Assembly: GCA_937899065.1 (NCBI GenBank)
Contig: CALBPG010000253.1
Location: forward strand, 1 to 33,693
Length of the DNA: 33,693 bases
Direction: 5' to 3'
Origin: an uncultured Allomuricauda sp.
GTDB taxonomy: Bacteria; Bacteroidota; Bacteroidia; Flavobacteriales; Flavobacteriaceae
The position numbers and the translations under genes were made by a program. Position 1 is the stretch's first letter. Each line of letters starts with the position of its first letter. Under the pieces are notes generated by a model, which made no database searches, was not told where the DNA came from, and saw only the letters and a list, made by a program, of their open reading frames with translations. Of the stretch, positions 17,793-27,006 are shown piece after piece.

Positions 17793-19835
17793 CTAGGACG
17801 AAAGCTGAGTCAGCACTTCTTGGGGCAATAGCACCTTATTGATGATATGTAAAACACCGTTAAGCACTTCAAAATCAGGTGAAGTAACCTTTGCAGGAAT
17901 GGTTGTTTTGTCTAAGATGTTGATTTCATCACCTACTTCAACAATTAAGGTTTCTCCCTGTACGGTCGAAAGCTCCTGACCGTTAAACAAAATATCTGAG
18001 GTTCCTTTGACGCCATCCACACAATGGTAGACTAAAATCTTGCCTAAGAGCCTTAATTCGGCTTCGGTATCAAAATCTGTGAGGTCATGGATGCCATCGA
18101 GTTGTGCAAAGAGCTCTAAAAAAGCCTGATTCGTCGGCAGGAAAAAGGTAAAGGCCTCCCCGTTTAATACATCCTCTAATGAGTCGCGTACTAGTAAATA
18201 CGCTGTCATAAATATTTCGTTGTCCTCAAGCTCTTCCAAAAGGGCCATGAGATTCTGCTCTGTTTCCGTCAAGACTTGGTAAATCACAGTTTCGGGAACC
18301 AATATTCTATCAATGGTGTGAATGACTCCGTTACCTGCAGGGATGTCAGTCACCAATAGATTAGCATCCAATCCTGCTAGCCCATCTTGTAGCACGAATC
18401 CTTGACCATCGGCAATTACGGTAAAGCCATCACCTTCCAATAAAGTGGGTACAGGTCCTTGCATCAATTCAGAAGAAGTAATGGCACCTGGTACAACGTG
18501 ATAACTAAGAACTTGCCGCAATAAGTCTATTTCAAAAGCAAGGTCAACATCCTCTAGAGAATTAATTCCCGTACCCAGAAGTCCAAAAATGATGTTCACC
18601 GATTCTCCTGTGGGTGCGAAAACCGTGAAAGGACCTTCCTCACCTAGGGTTTCCAAAAGCCCTGTCAATTCCAGGGCTTCCCGTAAAAAATCCAGTTCCT
18701 CAGTGCTTTCGACGATTTCCTTTATGGTAGGCGCGCCTCCGCTCGTATCGTCTGGGTTAAGGGTGTCCAAAAAGTCTTGTACTTCTTGGGGAATCAAAAT
18801 CTTATCAATGATATGTACCACACCATTGCTGGCGAAGTTGTCGGCATTTTCAATATTCGCGTCTACCTCAGAAGCATCACCTATCACGAAGGTTTCACCT
18901 GAGCTAATGATTTCCAAAGTCTCTCCTTCCAACAAGGTATTGACCGTTCCAGCACTTAAATCGGCCGCCGCAATGTTGCCAGGTACCACGTGATACTTTA
19001 AGATATCTTCCAAGATTTGAATCTCGATGAAATTGTCGAAGTCATCAAAGCTATTGAAGGAATCGCCCAATAAGTCGAATAATTCATCAATGGCCGCATT
19101 GGTAGGTGCAAAGACTGTAAAAGGCCCTTCTCCATTAAGGTCATCAACAAGACCTGCTTTGATAACGGCCTCTTTCAATTGGGAAAGTTCTTCCGTTTCC
19201 ACAACCAATTCGACAATAGTCGGTTTCGGAAAAAGAATATCCAACACCTCTTGTGGCAATAGTACTTTATCAATAATATGAACAATACCGTTTGACGCTT
19301 CATTGTCGGCGCCTACCACCTCCGCAGATTCATCGGTTTTGTCGTTGATGAAAACGGCGCCGTCTATAGTTACAATCAAGTTTTCTGATTGCACCGTGGG
19401 CAAACTCTGTCCATCCGATAAATCTGAACTAAACGCCTTGGTGTCGGCAACCACATGGTATTGTAAGATTTTGGTAAGGATTTCTTTCTCTGCTGCTTCG
19501 TCAAAATCATCCAGACTGTCGAATCCGTCCAATTGTGCTAGCAAGGCGTTGAAGGCATCGTTGGAAGGAGCAAATACCGTGAGCGGGTCTCCTGTGGCAA
19601 GGGTATTGCCCAAATCCCCACCGGCAGCTTCTACGGCGTCCAAGAGGGTGGTCAGGATATCAACGGTTTCTGCTAACTCAACGATATTGGGTAACGAATT
19701 GGTGTCGTTGGTATCACCAGTACGGTCGGTAGTTGTTCCCTCGTCGTCATCATTGTTACTGCAGCTGTTGAATGCCAGTGCTACGAGGAAGAAAAAAGCA
19801 ATTTTTTTGAAAAGTGGGATGGTTTTCATTTTCAT
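17793..19835 (-). CDS. Four-domain fasciclin (FAS1) surface lipoprotein, divergent last domain
   Basis: 680 residues from the ATG at 19835; a second ATG two codons on (19829) is equally possible. An upstream extension to 19889 lacks the signal-peptide pattern and was rejected. The lipobox ends LAFNSC (Cys25), followed by SNNDDDEG, again an acidic surface-export signal, and a Thr/Asp/Asn-rich spacer to about residue 49. FAS1 domains lie at about 50-201, 206-355, 370-515 and 525-680. Domains 1-3 keep GPFTVFAPT-type H1 boxes (the first reads DPLTVFAPSNDAF). Domain 4 is divergent: its H1 box reads EAFTFFLPTNQAF and its first helices are longer. This is the first gene of the fasciclin array in the direction of transcription. 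Confidence 0.92.
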   Translation of the reverse strand: MKMKTIPLFKKIAFFFLVALAFNSCSNNDDDEGTTTDRTGDTNDTNSLPNIVELAETVDILTTLLDAVEAAGGDLGNTLATGDPLTVFAPSNDAFNALLAQLDGFDSLDDFDEAAEKEILTKILQYHVVADTKAFSSDLSDGQSLPTVQSENLIVTIDGAVFINDKTDESAEVVGADNEASNGIVHIIDKVLLPQEVLDILFPKPTIVELVVETEELSQLKEAVIKAGLVDDLNGEGPFTVFAPTNAAIDELFDLLGDSFNSFDDFDNFIEIQILEDILKYHVVPGNIAAADLSAGTVNTLLEGETLEIISSGETFVIGDASEVDANIENADNFASNGVVHIIDKILIPQEVQDFLDTLNPDDTSGGAPTIKEIVESTEELDFLREALELTGLLETLGEEGPFTVFAPTGESVNIIFGLLGTGINSLEDVDLAFEIDLLRQVLSYHVVPGAITSSELMQGPVPTLLEGDGFTVIADGQGFVLQDGLAGLDANLLVTDIPAGNGVIHTIDRILVPETVIYQVLTETEQNLMALLEELEDNEIFMTAYLLVRDSLEDVLNGEAFTFFLPTNQAFLELFAQLDGIHDLTDFDTEAELRLLGKILVYHCVDGVKGTSDILFNGQELSTVQGETLIVEVGDEINILDKTTIPAKVTSPDFEVLNGVLHIINKVLLPQEVLTQLSS

Positions 19836-20050
19836 TAATTTGGTTCTGTGTTCTATTCGTTGAAAGTAAGGTATAATCGTTCCAACCATTTAAAAGCATC
19901 CTTAATTCTAGGTTATGCCAACTTTAAATGTTGGTCGTAAGGTCAATTACAAGAATAACTTCAAAATGTCACAGGAGTATCACGAAAAGCATACGAATCC
20001 ATGGAATTTGCCCTACAGCACACAACAATGAAAAAGCACTTCAGATTTTG

Positions 20051-20058
20051 TATTTTTG
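20051..20058 (+). promoter_or_regulatory. Candidate -7 box for mnmA
   Basis: TATTTTTG followed by CC is an exact TAnnTTTG match, 19 bases before the mnmA ATG. No TTG was found 17-23 bases upstream. Confidence 0.5.
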
Positions 20059-20077
20059 CCCTCCAAATTAGGGGATT

Positions 20078-21268
20078 ATGAAAAAGGTGGTCATAGGACT
20101 ATCAGGAGGAGTTGATTCAAGCGTTGCAGCCCACTTGTTAAAAGAACAGGGCTACGACGTGATTGGCCTATTCATGAAAAATTGGCATGATGATTCGGTC
20201 ACGATTTCTGAGGAATGCCCATGGTTGGAAGATAGCAACGATGCCCTCATTGTTGCCGAAAAGTTGGGCATACCTTTCCAGACCGTTGATTTAAGTGCGG
20301 AATATAAAGAACGTATTGTGAATTATATGTTCCGCGAATACGAAATGGGGCGAACACCAAATCCAGATGTGTTGTGCAATCGTGAAATCAAGTTTGATGT
20401 TTTTTTGAAGATTGCGTTACAACTTGGAGCGGATTACGTGGCCACTGGGCACTATTGCCGAAAAGGGACCATTGAAAATGCAGATGGCACGGAAACCTAT
20501 CAACTACTCTCGGGAGTAGATGGAAATAAGGACCAATCCTATTTTCTGTGTCAGTTATCCCAAGAGCAGCTCTCTAAGACCCTGTTTCCTATTGGAGAAC
20601 TTACCAAACCAGAGGTTCGAAGCATTGCATCGGAACATGGTTTGATTACAGCGGATAAAAAAGATTCTCAAGGACTCTGTTTTATTGGGAAAGTGCGTTT
20701 GCCGGAATTCTTACAACAACAATTGAAACCGAAAAAGGGCGCGATTGTGGAAATTCCCTCGGATGCGCTCCAATTTCAAGAAGAAGTCTCCAGTTTTTCA
20801 AATAAGGAAAATGAGCTTTCGTATCACGCCCAAAAAAAGGTATATACCCAAACGGATGGAAAGGTAGTTGGGGAGCATCAAGGTGCGCACTATTTTACCA
20901 TCGGCCAGCGCAAAGGTTTGGATGTTGGGGGAACCAAGGAACCCTTGTTTGTAATTGAAACCGATGTGGAAAACAATGTTATCTATACCGGACAAGGCAA
21001 GGCACACCCTGGTTTGTTCCGCAAAACCTTGTTCGTCCACAAAGACGAGGTACACTGGGTGCGAGAAGATTTGACGCTAGCCCCAGGAGAAGAGATGCAG
21101 GTCAAGGCTAGAATCCGTTATCGCCAACCCTTGCAAAAAGCTACCCTTTACCAAACGGAGCATGGTATGTATGTGGATTTTGAGAAATCCCAATCGGCTA
21201 TTACCGAAGGCCAGTTCGTGGCATGGTATGACGGGGATGAATTACTAGGTTCTGGTGTAATCGCATAA
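20078..21268 (+). CDS. mnmA: tRNA-specific 2-thiouridylase MnmA
   Basis: 396 residues. MnmA makes the 2-thio group of the wobble uridine in tRNA-Glu, -Gln and -Lys, using ATP and sulfur relayed as persulfide. The PP-loop SGGVDSS is at 9-15. The two catalytic cysteines are Cys100 in [16 protein letters not shown] and Cys201 in [11 protein letters not shown], both in their family motifs. [15 protein letters not shown] and the C-terminal barrel segment ([19 protein letters not shown]) are also typical. The protein is slightly longer than the E. coli enzyme, partly from an insertion around 225-255. It is the first of a two-gene unit: the next start codon follows two bases after the stop. Confidence 0.97.
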   Translation: MKKVVIGLSGGVDSSVAAHLLKEQGYDVIGLFMKNWHDDSVTISEECPWLEDSNDALIVAEKLGIPFQTVDLSAEYKERIVNYMFREYEMGRTPNPDVLCNREIKFDVFLKIALQLGADYVATGHYCRKGTIENADGTETYQLLSGVDGNKDQSYFLCQLSQEQLSKTLFPIGELTKPEVRSIASEHGLITADKKDSQGLCFIGKVRLPEFLQQQLKPKKGAIVEIPSDALQFQEEVSSFSNKENELSYHAQKKVYTQTDGKVVGEHQGAHYFTIGQRKGLDVGGTKEPLFVIETDVENNVIYTGQGKAHPGLFRKTLFVHKDEVHWVREDLTLAPGEEMQVKARIRYRQPLQKATLYQTEHGMYVDFEKSQSAITEGQFVAWYDGDELLGSGVIA

Positions 21269-21270
21269 GC

Positions 21271-22218
21271 ATGAAAAACAACCGAATTACCCAATTGTTT
21301 CAAGTAAAGTACCCCATTGTGCAAGGAGGGATGATATGGGCCAGTGGTTGGAAATTGGCATCTGCGGTTTCCAATGCAGGCGGTTTGGGACTTTTGGGTG
21401 CAGGAAGTATGTATCCTGATGTGCTAAAGGAACACATCCTAAAATGCCAAAAAGCAACCGACCGACCGTTTGGAGTCAATGTGCCGATGTTATATCCGGA
21501 TATTGAAGAGCTCATGGAGATTATTGTCTCTAATGGGGTGAAAATAGTATTTACTTCTGCAGGCAACCCAAAAACCTGGACACAGCACTTAAAGGATAAT
21601 GGCATTACCGTGGTTCATGTGGTGAGCAGTGTAAAGTTTGCGTTAAAAGCACAAGACGCCGGGGTTGATGCCATAGTGGCTGAGGGTTTTGAGGCCGGCG
21701 GACACAATGGAAGAGATGAGACCACAACTATGGTACTGGTTCCTTCCGTAAAAGAAAAGGTTGATATTCCCCTTATTGCAGCAGGAGGTATTGGCTCAGG
21801 GCAGGCGATGTTGGCAGCCATGGTATTGGGTGCTGATGGTGTGCAGGTCGGAAGTCGTTTCGTGGCCACTGAAGAAGCTTCGTCCCATATTAATTTTAAG
21901 AAGGAAGTGGTAGCTGCTGGAGAAGGCGCGACGCATTTGACTTTAAAAGAATTGGCTCCTGTACGTTTGCTCAAAAACAAGTTTTACCAAGAGGTGCAGG
22001 AAGCCTATGCCCAAAATGCTTCGGTAGAAGAGTTGAAAAAGGTGTTGGGTCGGGCGCGTGCCAAAAAAGGCATGTTTGAAGGAGACCTTGAAAATGGGGA
22101 ATTGGAGATTGGTCAAGTATCCGGATTAATCCGTGATATTAAGCCCGCAGGGGAACTGGTTGTGCAGTTCATCGAAGAATACGAGGCAGCCCTTCAAAAA
22201 ACCCAAAGTTTAACGTAG
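21271..22218 (+). CDS. Nitronate monooxygenase / FabK-like FMN oxidoreductase
   Basis: 315 residues. It opens NRITQLFQVKYPIVQGGMIW, then SAVSNAGGLGLLGAGSM, the pattern shared by nitronate monooxygenase and the FabK enoyl-ACP reductase. FMN-binding and active-site segments are EGFEAGGHNGR (catalytic His region), PLIAAGGIGSGQAMLAAMVLGADGVQVGSRFVATEE, and the C-terminal amphipathic helices. A two-base gap to mnmA suggests translational coupling. The sequence does not separate nitronate oxidation from enoyl reduction. Confidence 0.9.
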   Translation: MKNNRITQLFQVKYPIVQGGMIWASGWKLASAVSNAGGLGLLGAGSMYPDVLKEHILKCQKATDRPFGVNVPMLYPDIEELMEIIVSNGVKIVFTSAGNPKTWTQHLKDNGITVVHVVSSVKFALKAQDAGVDAIVAEGFEAGGHNGRDETTTMVLVPSVKEKVDIPLIAAGGIGSGQAMLAAMVLGADGVQVGSRFVATEEASSHINFKKEVVAAGEGATHLTLKELAPVRLLKNKFYQEVQEAYAQNASVEELKKVLGRARAKKGMFEGDLENGELEIGQVSGLIRDIKPAGELVVQFIEEYEAALQKTQSLT

Positions 22219-22236
22219 CCATTTGAGCGCTTTCGT

Positions 22237-22244
22237 TACATTTG
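22237..22244 (+). promoter_or_regulatory. Candidate -7 box for the DUF2279-like gene
   Basis: TACATTTG is an exact TAnnTTTG match only seven bases before the ATG at 22252, so the leader would be very short or absent. The -33 element is unclear. Confidence 0.38.
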
Positions 22245-22251
22245 GGGCGAT

Positions 22252-22734
22252 ATGGTAAAGCGCCTCTGCATCCTCATTTTATTCCTGGTATTCACATTGG
22301 GGCACAGTCAAATTCAGCGGGATAAAGCCCTACATTTTTTGGGTGGCCATTTGTACGGTTTGGCTGGAGCTGGAATTGCAAAGCAAATATCCGATGGTGA
22401 TAGGGCATGGACATTTGTTGGTGCCGTAGCAGGGAGTGCCTTGATTGGGGTTGCCAAAGAAGCCGTGGACGCTGGGCAACGACCAAACGGTTGGGATAAC
22501 GAAGATTTGTTGGCTACAGTTTTGGGTGGCATCTCCGTAGGTCTTATGATTGAGATTTTCTCAAAGAAAAGAGACCGCTATGATAGGGTTGATTTAAACA
22601 GCGTTCAAGCGCAAGCCTTTGGGTTGAATCCGATGCCGGATATTGTTTTTAGCAACGGAGAGCTCCCTAATCTGAACGCTCTGGGTTTCACCAGTTCCCA
22701 AACGCCCCAAATTCAACATTTGCTCACGCGCTAG
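22252..22734 (+). CDS. Small exported DUF2279/YfiM-like protein
   Basis: 160 residues with an N-terminal signal peptide or helix (MVKRLCILILFLVFTLGHSQ). The body reads DKALHFLGGHLYGLAGAGIAKQI, then GVAKEAVDAGQRPNGWDNEDLLATVLGGISVGLMIEI. The DKxxHF, KExxDA and DLxATxxGG landmarks resemble the DUF2279/YfiM group of small envelope proteins, whose role is unknown. Two hydrophobic stretches (about 34-46 and 82-102) may be membrane-associated. Its TAG stop overlaps the stop of the convergent DUF58 gene within the palindrome CTAG (22731-22734). Confidence 0.65.
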   Translation: MVKRLCILILFLVFTLGHSQIQRDKALHFLGGHLYGLAGAGIAKQISDGDRAWTFVGAVAGSALIGVAKEAVDAGQRPNGWDNEDLLATVLGGISVGLMIEIFSKKRDRYDRVDLNSVQAQAFGLNPMPDIVFSNGELPNLNALGFTSSQTPQIQHLLTR

Positions 22735-24065
22735 AGGAGTCCTCGCGCTTTGATTTCCAAATATTTGTTGATGGTATTGATGGTCAAATCTTCCGGTTTG
22801 GTTAAAATGGTTTGAATACCATAGCGATTCAATTCGTTCACAATCAATTTCTTTTCATAAATGAACTTTTCGGCAATGGTTTGTTCAAATACCTGAAGCG
22901 TATTTTTGGGTTGGGTTTCGGCAAAGTGGTTCAGCTCGGTGTTTTCAAAAAAGATAACCACCAAAAGATGTTGTTTGGCTAATGCTTGAAGATAGCCCAA
23001 TTGACGGTGCAAGGCGTCCAACGTCTCAAAATTGGTGTACAGCAATAACAAACTCCTTTGGTTGATGTTGCGTTTGATATCGATGTACAAGCGGCTGAAA
23101 TCACTCTCTACTAAATTGGTTTCCAAATTGTAGAGCGTTTCCAAAATCAAGCTCATCTGAGAATTTCTTCGCTCGGCAACCACCCGATTCTCAACCTTGT
23201 TACTAAAGGCCAACATACCGGCTTTGTCTTGCTTTTTGATGGCAATATTACTAATGACCAAGGTGGCATTGATGGCATAATCCAACAAACTTAGGGCGTC
23301 AAATGGCATTTTCATGACCCTTCCCTTGTCAATGATAGAGTATATCGGTTGGGATTTTTCATCTTGATATTGGTTGACCATTAGCTGGCTTTTCTTCGCC
23401 GTGGCCTTCCAGTTGATGTTACGGATGTCATCTCCCTGCACATATTCCTTGATTTGTTCAAACTCCATGGTATGGCCAATGCGTCTGATTTTTTTCAATC
23501 CATATTGGTGCAAACGATTGGTAAATGCAATCAAGTCATACTTTCGCAACTGTAAAAAAGAGGGGTAGACTGGAATTTCCGCATTTTCGTCAAAGCGATA
23601 TCTTTTGCTCAAAAAACCAATGTTAGATTCAGCAAACACGTTGAGACTACCAAAAGAATAGGTTCCCCGCTCGGTGGGTCTGAGATGGTATTGAAATGTT
23701 TTGCTTTCGCCCTTTTTCAAACGACTGAATTGTTCAAAATCCCTCTTCTGAAATTGGAATGGAATCTCATCAATCGCCTTGATGCTAACTGGAAATAAGT
23801 ACTCGTTTCCAATTTGAAACTGAATCGGATTTTCATCTCCATTGGACAACTTATCCGGTAGTATGCGCTGGGCTCTGATTTTTCCTTTAGAGGTGAATAA
23901 AAGCAAGTAATCTGCAATAAGCAACAAACAAAACAGAAAAAACAGGATTCGAACACTAGAGTATAGAGATGCAAAAAAGTAGGATAGCATGAAGCCCAAG
24001 ACCAATAGGGTCAAGACAACGAAGAACCGTTTTTGCAGATATATCGAGCGAAAGAACTTTTTCAA
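22731..24065 (-). CDS. DUF58 domain membrane protein
   Basis: 444 residues. Two adjacent N-terminal TM helices (about 13-33 and 36-55) precede a beta-rich extracytoplasmic segment and the cytoplasmic DUF58 core: GDDIRNINWKATAKKSQLMVNQYQDE (DIR.I.W..TA...L.V) followed by a von Willebrand A-like domain (PIYSIIDKGRVM, then LLDYAINATLVISNIAIKKQDKAGMLAFS). DUF58 proteins act with MoxR ATPases in envelope-stress and protein-maturation roles. The start is TTG at 24065, three bases after the moxR stop; the MKKFFRS N-terminus matches homologs and no upstream ATG exists. It is the last gene of the operon. Confidence 0.92.
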   Translation of the reverse strand: MKKFFRSIYLQKRFFVVLTLLVLGFMLSYFFASLYSSVRILFFLFCLLLIADYLLLFTSKGKIRAQRILPDKLSNGDENPIQFQIGNEYLFPVSIKAIDEIPFQFQKRDFEQFSRLKKGESKTFQYHLRPTERGTYSFGSLNVFAESNIGFLSKRYRFDENAEIPVYPSFLQLRKYDLIAFTNRLHQYGLKKIRRIGHTMEFEQIKEYVQGDDIRNINWKATAKKSQLMVNQYQDEKSQPIYSIIDKGRVMKMPFDALSLLDYAINATLVISNIAIKKQDKAGMLAFSNKVENRVVAERRNSQMSLILETLYNLETNLVESDFSRLYIDIKRNINQRSLLLLYTNFETLDALHRQLGYLQALAKQHLLVVIFFENTELNHFAETQPKNTLQVFEQTIAEKFIYEKKLIVNELNRYGIQTILTKPEDLTINTINKYLEIKARGLL

Positions 24066-24068
24066 AAT

Positions 24069-25067
24069 CTATCGTGGAATTTCAATGCTTTCAACAATTT
24101 GACGGACGACCTCATGCGCCGTTAAGCCTTCCATTTCCCTTTCTGGGGTCAAAATGATACGATGCGCCAAAACGGGTACAGCCACTTTTTTGATATCCTC
24201 AGGGGTAATAAAATCACGGCCTTGAATTGCCGCCAATGCTTTCGAAGCTTCCATCAAGGCGATAGAGGCCCTTGGTGATGCTCCCAAATACAAATTGGCG
24301 TTGGTTCGGGTGTTGTTCACTATGGAAGCGATATAGGTAATGAGGTTTTTCTCAATGACAATTTCCTTGATTTTGGATTGGTACTCGGCAATCTGTTTAG
24401 CCGTTAGCACGGCGCTAATCAAGTCTTCTTCGATAGCCCCTTTTTGTTCGTGTTTTCGTTCTAGAATCTCAACTTCTTCCTCGAGTGAGGGGTAATCCAC
24501 ATTGATTTTGAATAGAAAACGGTCTAATTGCGCCTCGGGTAGGCGATAGGTGCCTTCTTGCTCCACGGGGTTCTGCGTAGCGAATACTAAAAATGGTGGT
24601 GCCATATCGAACTCTTGTCCATCAATGGTAATTTGTCGTTCTGCCATCGCCTCAAACAAAGCTGCTTGAGTTTTGGCAGGAGCGCGGTTGATTTCGTCAA
24701 TGAGGATGATATTGGAAAACAAGGGTCCTTTTTTGAATTCAAACTCTGAGGTTTTCACGTTAAAGATGGAGGTACCCAGAATGTCACTGGGCATCAAATC
24801 TGGAGTGAATTGAATTCTGCTAAAGTCAACATCCATAGTTTTGGCCAAAAGCTTTGCGGTAACGGTCTTGGCAACCCCAGGTACCCCTTCAATCAAGGCA
24901 TGTCCGTTGGATAGAATGGAAACAATGAGCAATTCTACCATATCGTGTTGCCCAATGATGACCTTTCCCAATTCGGTTTTGATTTGGTTCACAGCATCGC
25001 GTAAGGCGCTGAGGTCGACTCTTGATTGGAATTCCAATTTCTCTTCGTTGGGTTCTTGTTCGTTCAT
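24069..25067 (-). CDS. MoxR-family AAA+ ATPase
   Basis: 332 residues from the ATG at 25067; a GTG two codons upstream overlaps the preceding stop and is less likely. Walker A is GVPGVAKT (about 61-68) and Walker B is IILIDE (about 120-125) in NIILIDEINRAPAKTQAALFEAM, the MoxR signature. Sensor 1 is VFATQNPVEQEGTYRLPEAQLDRF and sensor 2 lies in LGASPRASIALM. MoxR ATPases act as chaperones that assemble or activate partner proteins, usually the DUF58 protein encoded next to them, as here. It starts two bases after the TGA that closes the DUF4350 frame, and ends three bases before the DUF58 start. Confidence 0.96.
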   Translation of the reverse strand: MNEQEPNEEKLEFQSRVDLSALRDAVNQIKTELGKVIIGQHDMVELLIVSILSNGHALIEGVPGVAKTVTAKLLAKTMDVDFSRIQFTPDLMPSDILGTSIFNVKTSEFEFKKGPLFSNIILIDEINRAPAKTQAALFEAMAERQITIDGQEFDMAPPFLVFATQNPVEQEGTYRLPEAQLDRFLFKINVDYPSLEEEVEILERKHEQKGAIEEDLISAVLTAKQIAEYQSKIKEIVIEKNLITYIASIVNNTRTNANLYLGASPRASIALMEASKALAAIQGRDFITPEDIKKVAVPVLAHRIILTPEREMEGLTAHEVVRQIVESIEIPR

Positions 25068-25069
25068 GT

Positions 25070-26278
25070 TCACTTTTTAAATTCAGTTATCAGCTTGTTC
25101 AGCTGTATGCTATCTTGTTCAGTATGCGATGGTTTTTGTTTCAAATGGATGATAAACTCCAATAGGGTTTTGGTCTCCGAAAGACTCTTTCCCGATTTGG
25201 CGGCAAGGTCCTTTATCATTCGTTCATTGATGTTTGAGGTATCCAAATGGTATCTATTTCGCAAAAACGCTAGAAAATAAGTTGACTTTTTATGGCTGAA
25301 AACACTAAAATCCTTGAGCAGATAGAACAAGGAACCTACCGTCTAAGCAAAATCCACCGACGAATTATCAAAAAGCTCAATGACGGCAATAAAGCTCTGA
25401 TCCCAAATCTCCCTAAAAATCACAAAAAGGATAATACCAATCATCGTCACGTAGTAAGCCCATTTTAAACTGGCCTGTGTCAAAATAAATCGAATGGGCG
25501 AGGTGACTACTTTTCTTCCTGATTTTTTAAAATCATCCCAAAGCAAAAGCTCAGGGTCGATATACGAAAAGGTATTGGCAGCATATTTTTGGTTTCCTCT
25601 CAGCAAATAGTAGTTTGAAAATGCTACGGGATTGGTATGGACAAAAATGTTTCCATCTCCAAAGGCCACTTTAACAAAGTTGGGCTTGCGTATCTTTTCT
25701 GCCGCTTCTGTTTCCAAAATAGCTTCCCGGGTGAACGAGATATGTCCTAAAACCTCCGTGTTTAGGGTATCCAACTGGATGATATGCGCATGTTGCATGC
25801 CGCGGTCAAAAGTGTAGGTTTGGTTTTTGAAGTTAGCGTTGGTAAAATCTAAAACGGCTTCATTTTCTTGTAGATAGTATTCAGATTGAATGACCAGATT
25901 CAGGGTGTCCCTCAAAATATAACCCACATCTTTTGAGGAGATAAAAGCGGTATTGCCTTCATTCACATAATCCAAGAGTTGGTAGGTTTCCTGTTCGTCA
26001 AAGAACATAAAATCGTTCACGAATAGAAACGTAGAGGGCGTTTCATCATCATAAGCACTTAAAAATTCGTATGTGTTCTCATCAACGGTTTCAATTTCGG
26101 CCTCATTGAAAATGGCGGACAGCTCATTGTATAAAACGAAGCAGCCAAATGGTATTTTGGATGAACTGACAAAAGAAGGGCGCCAATTCAACGGTCGCGG
26201 ACGTACGATTTCCGTCACGATAATGCCTATCATGACGATACCAAATAGAATCAATATGATTTTTGACTTCTTATCCAC
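25070..26278 (-). pseudogene. DUF4350 protein gene interrupted by an in-frame TAG
   Basis: The frame opening at GTG 26278 encodes 311 residues and stops at TAG 25345-25343. The same frame continues open for a further 90 codons to TGA at 25072-25070. Read through, the junction is SSVDFA-(stop)-TVGSLFYLLKDF. This is where DUF4350 proteins of Flavobacteriaceae have an uninterrupted S/N-S-V-D/E-F-A/T-K/Q-T-I stretch leading into the C-terminal domain (YFLAFLRNRYHLDTSNINER...LAAKSGKSLSETKTLLEF). A CAG-to-TAG change (one base) would produce this. The N-terminal part has one TM helix (6-24), the DUF4350 (ThuA-like/GldG-like) domain and a second TM helix (about 265-283). The C-terminal part could in principle be restarted at TTG 25330 (86 residues). 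The full-length product would be 402 residues. GTG start supported by the MDKKSKIILI N-terminus. Confidence 0.85.
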
Positions 26279-26280
26279 GA

Positions 26281-27006
26281 TTATGCAATCATTTGATGTA
26301 ATCGGCTAAACCGATGTTGGGTTTTTTCATAAAGTTTGGCGTCAATCCATTGTTCGCCATACCAAATATTTTCATACAAATAGGAGGCTTCGTCAAAGCC
26401 AGTTTTCAATCGGTTTTCATTGATTTCACGGCTGTAATCCGAATTGGTCTTTTCAAAATGCCAGTCAATAATTTGTCTTTGCGATAGCGCTTTCAAGACC
26501 TTTAAAAACTGAAAACGAACTGCGAGGCGATAATCTTTTTGTTTCAAAGCATCGCGCAGCAGGCTATCCAAATCTAAGTCTTCGATATGTTCTTCGGCCA
26601 AATCAATATCTAGAATGGGGTTCGCTTTTTTGGTGAAAATGGAGCCAAAGTTCTCATTGACAAAGAACCGTACCATAAGATAGATTACAAGCAATCCCAT
26701 CAAGACGTAAATCGTGTATTCCAAAAACTTAAGTGTATTTGGAGAAATATCAAGTCCGAAGGTATTATTGAGTTTCTGCGAAAGCCAATTCAAGAAACGC
26801 AACAGTAAATTCTGTGATTTTCCAGTGTCCACTTCATAATCAAACTCGTCGCCAGTGTATTTTTTGGAAAGGTCTTCTTCAGAGAAAGCCTTTTCCGATA
26901 CGTTCGAATTTGAGTCGTATTTGACGGATAAGGTATCCTCATCTTGGTGGGTTTGGGCCCCAAGAATACATGGCAAAAAGAAAAGTAAAAGAAAAATATA
27001 CCTCAC
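26281..27006 (-). CDS. DUF4129 domain membrane protein
   Basis: 241 residues from GTG 27006, which overlaps the upstream gene's stop as GTGA. A signal peptide (MRYIFLLLFFLPCILGAQ), an acidic extracytoplasmic segment (about 20-80), one TM helix (about 92-112) and a cytoplasmic DUF4129 domain follow. The last contains LDSLLRDALKQKDYRLAVRFQFLKVLKALSQRQIIDWHFEKTNSDYSREI and a closing W-Y-E region. DUF4129 is often the C-terminal part of transglutaminase-like membrane proteins that accompany MoxR/DUF58. It is a middle gene of the operon, two bases from the DUF4350 start. Confidence 0.9.
   Translation of the reverse strand: MRYIFLLLFFLPCILGAQTHQDEDTLSVKYDSNSNVSEKAFSEEDLSKKYTGDEFDYEVDTGKSQNLLLRFLNWLSQKLNNTFGLDISPNTLKFLEYTIYVLMGLLVIYLMVRFFVNENFGSIFTKKANPILDIDLAEEHIEDLDLDSLLRDALKQKDYRLAVRFQFLKVLKALSQRQIIDWHFEKTNSDYSREINENRLKTGFDEASYLYENIWYGEQWIDAKLYEKTQHRFSRLHQMIA

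Noticed and set aside
13159-19835. Repeats resembling a CRISPR or other short-repeat array
   Set aside because: The periodicity is about 450-480 bp and coincides with protein domains, with no short identical repeats separated by unique spacers.
19918-19934. CCAAC/GTTGG hairpin upstream of mnmA
   Set aside because: The stem is only five base pairs and lies far from either start codon; not enough for a regulatory call.
25070-25330. An 86-codon frame with a TTG start as an independent small gene
   Set aside because: It is in the same frame as the DUF4350 gene, four codons past its TAG, and matches that family's C-terminal domain; treated as part of the interrupted gene.
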